Assembly: GCA_963691705.1 (NCBI GenBank)
Contig: OY829538.1
Coordinates: 76,514,781 to 76,578,780 of the forward strand
DNA length: 64,000 bases
Source of the DNA: Viola odorata
Taxonomy: Eukaryota; Streptophyta; Magnoliopsida; Malpighiales; Violaceae
Direction: 5' to 3'
A program made the position numbers and the translations under genes. The notes below the pieces were generated by a model. That model was not told the origin of the DNA. It saw only the letters and a program-made list of their open reading frames with translations, and made no database searches. Shown here one piece after another: positions 55,671 through 64,000 of the stretch; the stretch's first letter is position 1, and every line of letters starts with the position of its first letter.

Positions 55671-58600
55671 ATGGGTTGGAAGACTAGAGGAGGGGTAGAA
55701 GCAGCTTCTAAGAGTTTTGTCTCAAAGAAATGGGCGCTTCTGCTTTGTATTGGTTGCTTCTGTGCTGGAATGCTGTTCTCAGACAGGTAAATTACTCTCA
55801 TTTCTAGCTCTTGATGGTTCGTTGGTTTAGCTTTCAATTCTCATTCTCGTTTTTGCTTGAAAAGTCAGCTTCTGATCGGTTTCTTATTAAATTGCAGATA
55901 GGTTATTATTCTTTTAGTGGTGATTTTGAGTTTTTGTTTGTAAATTTGGCATTATCTGCTGTAATAGAATAAGTTTCTTGAGAATCACAATTGAAAGAAG
56001 ATTTGGTTGGGTTTTGTAATCAAGTGTGAAGCATTTTTACCTCTAATTCAGATAAAAAGATTTTAGATGACAAGTTCCTGTATTTAAGGATTGATGTCTT
56101 TTGTGCCATTTTTGTACCGTAATCATCTCAAGAAGTGATATCATTCCCTTTTTCCTTACTTTGATTAATGAAGTACTAGCCTGATTGGTGTAATCAATTC
56201 TTCCACTAACTTTAATTCTTTCACTATCTTTTCCCTCTTCCCTTTGACTTACACACCTATGAATGCAAGGCCTCAAATTTGTTTGTATGCCTTTCACATA
56301 CTGAGAGGAATCTGATTAGTTTACTTAAAAGTTAAAAGGGGTGAAAGTTTTAAAACAATTTGGCTTTTAATCTGGACGGCTGTTTTCATTTTCTGCACTA
56401 AATGCTAACTCTGCAGAGCAAGAAATGCTTGACTGGCATCATTGCAGAAGAAAGGACTGATAGAGCACTGTTTTCTGTCAGCCCTGAGAATTAGATTTCC
56501 TCATACAGGGTTTATATTTTGCATCTAAGCATCAATATATGGTTCTTGTCTAATCACTGGCCTACAGGCCTCCATAATTTACTAAAATTGGCTGGTTTTT
56601 GCTGTTTATATAGTAAACTCGAGCATATATGGAAGGTTCGTCTCTTTGTCTGTCTTTAGATATTAAATCTCTTCGTGGGGATTTCAAAATTTATTGGTTT
56701 TCTCTTTGATCTAGCAAAGTGCACCCACTTCTTTAGGCAAGCCAAACAATGTATGGACTTATAGGTGGAGCTTTCCTTTCCTTCAGCTCATGCTGTTAAA
56801 AATCTGACAAACTAGGCAACTAGAGACCGCATGATAACAACTGTGACATTTTCAATTAAAGCCCTCTAGATGCGTGGAACAATACATTTATGTTTGAAAA
56901 CAACATATAGCATCTAATATCTTGTTATTTGTAGTTGGAATCCCTTTGCAGGATTGTTTGCTTGCATTTCCTCAATGACAATGCTCTGCTTTTACTTCTA
57001 GGGAGAGAGTTGTTATTTTGTTGTATTTCATTCATGTGTCCAGTAATGAGCTTGATTACATAGGTTGGGCTCTCATGCATGCTGTAAACTTTTATTACTT
57101 TTTTTAATGTATACAGTGCCCGCTATGTTATATATATAGCTATGACTGTCTGCAATGCATGTGTTTTGTCATACTAATTACAAACGAACTTTTGATAGAA
57201 TGGGGACACTGCCTGAAGTTAAAGGTATACCAGAGGCAACTCGGTTCGAAGATGAAAAGCTAAAGCTAGTTTCAGATGGCTGTGCCCCAGATACTGTAAG
57301 TATTTGCCCTGATTGCAATCATATTGTCTTTCTTGTTTTAGATTTTGTTCCAAGAATTTTGTTAGTTGGCTTCATTAACATGCTGGTGCACTTTTGTTCC
57401 TACCAGAAGGATGTAAAGCACGAATCTAAGGATATAATGGGGGAAGTTTCCAAAACACACCATGCTATACAGTAAGCTACTACTGGGGTTTTGTTACGTT
57501 GTATGTCCCTATTCCTTATAAGTGGTGGACACTGGACACTAATGTTTGTTTGGTTGCAACAGAACTCTTGATAAAACAATTTCAAATTTGGAGATGGAGT
57601 TAGCTGCTGCTAGGGCTGCTCAAGAATCTATAATAAATGGTTCTCCAGTGTCGGAGAATTTAAGAGTCACAGAATCAGATATCAAGAGAAAGTATTTAAT
57701 GGTTGTAGGCATAAATACAGCTTTTAGCAGCCGGAAACGAAGAGATTCAGTTCGTGCTACTTGGATGCCTCAAGGTTAGTGAATGCTATTTATCAACAAC
57801 TAGTTTTAGTTAAATGACAATAGCATTTATAGTTTTTGTTCATTCTTTTTTATGTGATTTTTATTTGCTGTCCTTTTTCCCTGTGTTAAAACTAGGTGAT
57901 AAAAGAAAGAAGCTTGAAGAAGAGAAGGGCATCATTATGCGCTTTGTAATAGGCCACAGGTTCGCATATGTCCAAGTTTAGATCTGATTTGGTTGAAACA
58001 GTTGTCTCTTGACTTGCATTGTTAGGCATTACTTATAGAATTCAGTACCCAACGTTAAATTTTATTAGCAAATATTGATATGAATCTATGTATCTAAGTG
58101 TTGACTCGGATTAGCTACATCTATAGCTAACAATTATCTAATAGAGAAATGTTGCGACGGGAAGTTGGGTCGTAACTCAGTGGTCTAGCATGACCATTAT
58201 CTGTAAATGAACAAATATGTGCAGGGAAGAAAGATAGAGATATACTTAAATCTTACAACATTTTAGAATAACAGACTATCTTAGAAAGATGTGTTGTAAT
58301 TTATTTTTTACTTACTATTTCTGTACTTGGCTGTTCAATCACCAGTGCTTCAGCGGGTGGTATCCTTGACAGAGCTGTTGAAGCTGAAGACCAGAAGCAT
58401 GGTGACTTCTTGAGACTGGTAGAGCTTTTGATATTGGCCCTTTGCGGCCACTTCTGCAAATTTCTATTAAACCAAAATCACACATAGTGTAGGAATGCAA
58501 TTATGTTACTAGTGAAGAGAAGCTAACTTCTGCTATATTATTTGTAAAAACCATGGGTGCAGGAGCATGTTGAGGGTTATCTTGAATTATCTGCAAAGAC

Positions 58601-60600
58601 AAAGATATACTTTACTACTGCTGCTGCTTTATGGGATGCAGATTTCTATGTCAAAGTGGATGACGATGTTCATGTAAATATAGGTAAAGTCATGATGATG
58701 AACCTTATAGGTTCTTTAATCAGGCACAGAGTGATTTACTTGTACCCAAAATACCAATAATGTGTGTTGGTGGCAACAGTATACATCTAGTTTAAGTGCA
58801 TTAAGGTAATGAAACGTTAAGTTAGAAGGAACGAGTAATAACTACTGTGGATATATTTTCGGTCGACTTGAGCCTTTAAAGCATGCTAAGTATTCATGTT
58901 TTAGATCTGAGGGCAATTTATAATGATCTGTGAGTAACGTGATATTCTAAGTTGGACTGTGTCCGATCCTTTTTCTTGGATGATGTCCACAAAAAATAGA
59001 GCAACGTTAATGTTTCATTTCAATCCTGTAATTATTCTTTGAAGATGAATTGACATGTGAGGTTACATGGTATCACCATTCACTTCTGGTCCATTTTGCA
59101 GCAACGCTTGGAGCAACTTTAGCCAGGCATCGGTCAAAACCCAGGGTTTATATTGGATGTATGAAATCTGGTCCAGTTCTTGCTCAAAAGTAAGCAAAGT
59201 GTGTTTTATTTATTCAGTATGTAAAATATATAAGATCTGAGGTACTATTTATGTGCTCGTTTCGTTTGTAGGGGAGTGAAATACCATGAGCCTGAGTATT
59301 GGAAATTTGGGGAGGAGGGAAACAGGTATTTCCGTCATGCTACTGGGCAACTGTATGCTATTTCAAACGATTTGGCTACTTATATATCGATCAACCAGTA
59401 AGTTCTCGTGCCTTTGAAAAGTTAATGCAAAAAACTTTATGCCCAAAGTCAAGGATATTAATTCTGTAACCATAATTTTATGTTCTAGGCATGTACTTCA
59501 CAAGTATGCCAATGAAGATGTCTCACTGGGATCGTGGTTTATCGGACTAGATGTGGAGCATATTGATGACCGGAGACTCTGTTGTGGCACCCCGCCTGGT
59601 AATCTTATACATCATATAACTTCTTAATGTTTGTGTGGATCAGTGGTTTTACTTACAGAAGTGTTTGGCTTTGACCATCATAGAGTCCATGCCAATTGTC
59701 AGTCATTTGTCTGGCACGAATAAAATCACACCATCTTAAGTTGGTGCGATTTCCAGATGATCTCTAACGGTACATTTCATACTAGTATGCTAAAGGGAAA
59801 CAGTGTTCATATTTTATTGATGAGTCAAAATAGAAATCCGTGCACAATAGTATAGTAGCCCGTGATTGGGGTAGAGTCGTGGTTGAAATGTTTTTGAAAT
59901 AATTTGCTAGCCTTAAGATCATACTTTTTATCTCCAAAGTGGTACAGAGCATTGAAGTACGTGATTTGTTCCTCCCATCTGCGGATGTTTTTGGCATGGT
60001 TAACATTGAATAGAAAACTTGATGCTGCTACTTTTTGGTAACTTCAAAATGAGAGTTGCCTTGTCCGTGACAGAGTCAGGACATAACTGAAAGGACAATG
60101 ACATATATTGGTAGATCAAGTCAGTATAGGATCTTATTAGCAGAGTTCATGTCTGTTTGATGGTTAGTGTTTCATGACTTTACGGTACCACCTCGTGCAC
60201 GGAACAAGAAATGAAAAGTCCAGGTGATGGAAACCATTGGTATGGGACTTCATTCACCTATGCCATGCTTTTCCGATGCTGTCTCCTCCTCTTTCTTGTG
60301 ACTGTGGAGGGATGCATGGGTTTCGGCTACCTTGATGTTGCATGTTTGTTTGCAGTAGATAAAATAGTTGAAAGTTGAGTTATAATTTCGTGCAAAGAGT
60401 ATTTACCAAGAATTTGTTTCTAAAAGTGTGTAATCTCAAAATTTACCACAGATTGTGAGTGGAAAGCTCAGGCAGGCAACGTATGCGTTGCCTCATTTGA
60501 CTGGAGCTGTAGTGGGATTTGCAAGTCTGTCGAGAGGCTCAAGGAGGTTCACCGGCGTTGCGGTGAAGGTGAGCATGCCTTGTGGAGTGCAGAATTCTGA
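55671..60600 (+). CDS. Beta-1,3-galactosyltransferase, GT31 family with DUF4094
   Basis: Eleven exons join in phase to give 406 aa: 55671-55786, 57199-57295, 57407-57471, 57563-57774, 57896-57959, 58346-58418, 58563-58683, 59102-59189, 59272-59397, 59489-59598 and 60452-60600. A type II signal anchor ([18 protein letters not shown], about residues 19-36) is followed by the DUF4094 stem, including a coiled-coil-like helix ([20 protein letters not shown]). The GT31 domain starts near residue 130 ([20 protein letters not shown]). The metal- and UDP-sugar-binding DxD is [10 protein letters not shown] near residue 243. [13 protein letters not shown] carries the ED motif. The C-terminus is Cys-rich ([19 protein letters not shown]). 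Such enzymes act in the Golgi and add beta-1,3-Gal to glycans, including arabinogalactan-protein or N-glycan structures; the acceptor here is unknown. The domain layout fits the plant B3GALT1-4-type group. Confidence 0.94.
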
Positions 60601-61466
60601 CAAAGGCCCTCCTCTTCCAAACTCTGGAGGAACGCTTAGACGGCTCGAGAGGGATTTAGGAACTGGATATGGAAACTTGTACTTGAAAATGTAGTGAGAG
60701 AAACGGGTTGGGTGGTTGCTGCTGGGATTCTGATTTCATTTTAGGCAAGAAGATGAAACCCAGCAGTACACTTTTAGGCTGTAGAGATTGTAATTATTTA
60801 TTCTTTGTAATGCTAGGAGGGGCCATTTTGTAAGTTTTCCATGTCCTTTTCAACTCCTGAATAAGTGCCAACATTTGGCAAAGCTGTATGCTACTTTTTG
60901 CTTCATATATTTAGTGGATTGTCAATTTTGAATTCAATCTTGATAGAAGCCATTCGATCTCCGAATATCCTCTCTACCACTTATGGCACGAGACTAATTT
61001 TGTTCAACCATGGTCATGTTCTAAACGGGGTGAGTCTGTTAAAATGATTTTTCTCTATTCGTTAAACTCGAACTTGATACGTATTACATCTGTAAATTCA
61101 GACGAAAAGCGGTAGCTGGTAAGCACAAATTGAAGCCTTACATGTGGAGGCTGACTTGTTTGTGTTGGGCAGTGAAAGATTTGGCAGTTGGCAAGAAATT
61201 AAGCAAAGTGTGGAATCAAATCATTACCATTTCTACCAGATAATACCAAACAAACAAAACACATGATGATTCCTGCCCAGAAAAAGGCAAATGCCACTCA
61301 TTCTCACTCTTCCCACTCAAAAAATCCTTTTCATACCAGATGAAGACTTCCATCTATATATCCTCACTTTTACCAACTTCAACAAGAAAAAAAGAGAAAC
61401 ATTTCCCAAATTTTTCATTTTCCTCATTAAAGATTGGCAAGAAAGACCCAACTGTTCAAATTTGCT
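60601..61466. other. 3' UTR of the galactosyltransferase gene and promoter of the CASP-like gene
   Basis: The galactosyltransferase 3' UTR extends to about 60860. The rest is the promoter of the next gene. No coding region is supported. Confidence 0.55.
61355..61361 (+). promoter_or_regulatory. TATA box of the CASP-like gene
   Basis: TATATAT in CCATCTATATATCC lies 112 bases upstream of the ATG at 61467. The next bases are pyrimidine-rich, suiting a start of transcription near 61385. Confidence 0.5.
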
Positions 61467-62195
61467 ATGGCTCCAATGCTTAAGCTCTTAGATTGTTCTC
61501 TTAGGCTCACTGTCATTCCTCTCAGTGTTGCAACCATATGGCTAACTGTGACAAACCAGCAAGATAATGACAGCTATGGTGATTTGAAGTACAGCAATCT
61601 CTTGGGACTCAAGTAAGAAAATGTTTATACTTTTGTTTGTTTCCTTAATTTGTGTTGCTGCTGCTGTTGTTGTTCCATTTTGACGGAACTGGAATGGTTT
61701 TCTTGTCAGGTACATGGTTTCTATCAGTGCCATATGTGGTTTTTATGCTCTTGTTGCTGCTGTTGCTACATGGATTAGATGTTTAGTCACCAAAGCTTGG
61801 TTCTTCTTTGTCTCTGACCAGGTTTTCCCCGTAAACGCTGGCTACTATACCGATCCTAGTGGCTTTCGTTCGCTCGCGTATTTCTTTACGCGTGCTTTTG
61901 CCTAATGGTTTTTGTTTTCGAGCAGATTGTTGCTTATTTGATGGTCACATCTGGAGCTGCGGCTACGGAAATACTGTACTTGGCTTACAATGGTGACAGA
62001 GAAGTGACATGGAGTGAAGCTTGCAGTTCTTATGGGAAGTTTTGCAGTAAAATGAAGGTGGCTGCTATACTCCATGCTTTGGCTCTTTGCTGTTTCATTC
62101 TTTTGGCTGTAATCTCTGCTTATAGAGCTTTAAGCATGTCTGAACCACCTCATGTTCCTTCTAAGGAAGTGGAATTGGAAGATAGAGAGCCTTAA
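61467..62195 (+). CDS. CASP-like membrane protein (CASPL2 group), three exons
   Basis: Exons 61467-61612, 61710-61821 and 61926-62195 join in phase to give 175 aa. Four hydrophobic segments are visible: [59 protein letters not shown] and a last one [19 protein letters not shown]. The conserved TM3 pattern and the extracellular [20 protein letters not shown] loop fit the CASP-like 2D type. CASPs form plasma-membrane scaffold domains in the root endodermis; roles of most CASP-like proteins are less clear. The start is the first ATG; the open frame extends 11 codons further, but begins there with TTG. Intron 1 and intron 2 are short (97 and 104 nt). Confidence 0.93.
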
Positions 62196-62639
62196 GATGG
62201 ATTGGCTTCTCTTTTTAATGCTCCATAGTCCATTGTGCAAAAAAGACCACCATACAATGAAAGTATGAATCTTCATGTTTCTCCTATTCTCTTTGTTTTT
62301 TTAGTGAGATTATTCTCGACGGATTTTTTTTACTGTGATTTTTTTATTTCTCATGTTCAAATTCAAACTAGATTATAAAAAGTTATCTGAAGTTCTGCTG
62401 TTAATGAAATTTGGAGGTGGAAAAGGGAAAGAAAAGAAAATGCAATGATGGTACATGACGTACCTACACAAAGTCACTACTACTAGTGTCATCTTGTCAT
62501 GTGTACGTGTGGTCCATCTCACCTACCATAAGAAGACATTTATTGTTGATTCTATTCCAATGAGCATCTCGATTTTTTTATCGGTAGAAAATGTACAAAT
62601 CTTTATTACAATACTAATTTTGGTTTTATCTCAGATTCT
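62196..62639. other. 3' UTR and flank of the CASP-like gene
   Basis: The 3' UTR follows the stop, then AT-rich DNA. No gene is seen. Confidence 0.5.
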
Positions 62640-62930
62640 CAATATCATGTATTGATATATATATTACACATAATTAACAAGTATTCAACACAAATTTACC
62701 TTATTTTCAATATAAAATATATGCGTTTAATACAAATGAGTACAATAGTAATTGAATGGTAATAAAAAAAAACCTAAATTTGACTCGAATGTTTTTTTTT
62801 TTTACTTTTCTTAATTTTTAAGATCGATAAAACAATATTAGTACATACTAGATATTAATTTCTAAAACTGAAACAAAACGATATCAATATATACTGAATA
62901 TATCGATCAATATTTAACTGAAGATTATTT
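62640..62930 (+). repeat. Dispersed repeat pair, copy 2
   Basis: This is the second, diverged copy of 53600-53890 in the same orientation. It abuts the inverted-repeat element that starts near 62934. Confidence 0.65.
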
Positions 62931-62933
62931 TTT

Positions 62934-64000
62934 AGGGCAAAAGACGGATTGACACCCAGATTATTGACGATTAGATAATTTGACCACCCGCTTTTCGCAG
63001 TGACCAATTTGGCAACCAGCTTTTCTCCGTTAGACAAATTAACCACTCATGTTTGAACCGTTAGACAATTTTGCCACCGTGCACGTTAAGTTTGACTAAT
63101 GGTGTTAAATAATCGATACATGGCCGTTATCCAATGACATGGCATGCCACGTCAGTATTTTCAAAAATATAAAAATTATAAAAATAAAGAGAAAATCTTG
63201 ACAGAATTTTAAAAAATTCAAAAAAATTAGAAAATATAAAAAAATCTATAAAAAAATAAAAAAATCCATAAAAATATAAAAATTCAGAAAAAAAAAACCA
63301 GAAAAATATTTTTTTTAAATTATAAATAAAAAATAGGAAATTCAAAACAATAAAAAAAATTAAAACAAAAATTGGGCACTCCTTATAGTGTAAAATTAAA
63401 TTATTTTCAAATATTTTATTATAATTTTTATTTAAAAATAAAATACCTTAAAAATAGAAAAATATTAAAAAAACGCACTTCATATAGAGGCTATAAATGC
63501 TAACTTCACTCCTCCACATCTATTTTTTATTTTATTTTATAACAGTGAGTTTGTTGAAGGGATTAAAGAAGAAGAAATGGATAAATATTTTGTCCATTTT
63601 TTAATCCTATTGGTTTGTATTTTCTATATTTTGTTCTCTTTATTTTTTTTTATTTTCTGGATTTATTTATAATTTTTTAAAAATGTATATTTTTTCCAAA
63701 TTCTGATTTTTTTGTATTTTTTTATATATTTCTATAATTTTTTAAAAATATTTTTCTGGATTTTTTTTAAGTTTTAAAAATTTTCCCTTTATTTAAATAA
63801 TTTTTATATTTTTGAAAATGTTGGCGTGACATGCCATGTCATTGGATAACGACCACGTATTAATTATTTAACATCGTTAGTCAAACTTAACGTGCACGGT
63901 GGTAAAATTATTTAACGGTTCAAACATGAGTGATTAATTTGTCTAACGGAGAAAAGGTAGTTACCAAATTGATCACTGCGAAAAATAGATGGCCAAATTA
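62934..64000. mobile_element. Long foldback / MULE-like element, cut by the window end
   Basis: The left arm (62934 to about 63300) and right arm (about 63660 to 64000) are reverse complements over more than 300 bases. Shared words read inward include TTTCTCCGTTAGACAAATTA, CACTCATGTTTGAACCGTTA, CCGTGCACGTTAAGTTTGAC and ATCCAATGACATGGCATG. The arms become AT-rich inward but still pair. By extrapolation the right end would lie about 40 bases beyond the window. Between the arms there is a TATA word (CTATAAAT, 63491-63498) and a short hydrophobic frame from ATG 63577. No transposase is visible. A non-autonomous Mutator-like or foldback element fits best. Confidence 0.8.
63577..63681 (+). other. 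Tiny hydrophobic open frame inside the foldback element
   Basis: An ATG 79 bases after a TATA word opens a 34-codon frame (MDKYFVHFLILLVC...) that is almost entirely hydrophobic because the DNA is T-rich. It is probably a by-product of base composition. Confidence 0.12.

Noticed and set aside
61434..61466. Eleven-codon upstream extension of the CASP-like protein
   Set aside because: The codon at 61434 is TTG, not ATG; the first ATG of the frame is at 61467.
1..64000. CRISPR arrays, rRNA genes, operons or organelle DNA insertions
   Set aside because: Nothing of the kind is seen; the window is ordinary plant nuclear DNA with monocistronic genes.

Overview
This is a 64-kb piece of a eudicot plant nuclear chromosome. 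It is AT-rich, with GT-AG introns, AT-rich spacers with plant MITEs and solo LTRs, and plant-only families (CHX antiporters, REM B3 factors, chloroplast ATP synthase gamma, S40, CASP-like proteins). The exact species cannot be told from sequence alone. I rebuilt exon-intron models by hand from splice sites and reading phase; every model listed as CDS joins with consistent phase.

Layout. 1.1-3.6 kb: an RNI/LRR-type protein (+). 4.5-6.7 kb: mitochondrial ribosomal protein uS9m (-). 7.5-22 kb: a tandem array of four CHX-type cation/H+ antiporter genes (+), three intact (799, 794 and 802 aa) and one a multiply frameshifted pseudogene. 22.6-26.4 kb: a nine-exon NDUFAF2/mimitin-type complex I assembly factor (-), of which a broken partial copy sits between the third and fourth CHX. 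29-30 kb: chloroplast ATP synthase gamma subunit (+), intronless. 32.5-35.2 kb: a REM16-like protein with two B3 domains (+). 37.5-37.9 kb: a small conserved plant protein of unknown function (+). 38.9-39.9 kb: degraded fragments of atpC and of the 37.5-kb gene, in the same order as their parents, suggesting an old segmental duplication. 45.7-46.3 kb: an S40/DUF584 senescence-regulator-like protein with a 16-Asp run (+). 49.1-50.0 kb: a small subunit of heterodimeric geranyl/geranylgeranyl diphosphate synthase lacking the catalytic aspartate motif (-). 55.7-60.6 kb: an 11-exon GT31 beta-1,3-galactosyltransferase (+). 61.5-62.2 kb: a CASP-like four-TM membrane protein (+).

The spacers hold a Stowaway-type MITE, a foldback element next to atpC, two solo-LTR-like elements, a possible hAT terminus in the promoter of the third CHX, two families of dispersed repeats, and a long inverted-repeat element running off the right end.

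The genes do not form a pathway or operon; they are ordinary neighbours. The most informative signals are evolutionary: mosaic identity among CHX copies that looks like gene conversion, two tandem duplications that carried along pieces of neighbouring genes, and a short, intron-like insertion that carries a stop codon in the first gene. I found no convincing undescribed multi-gene system.
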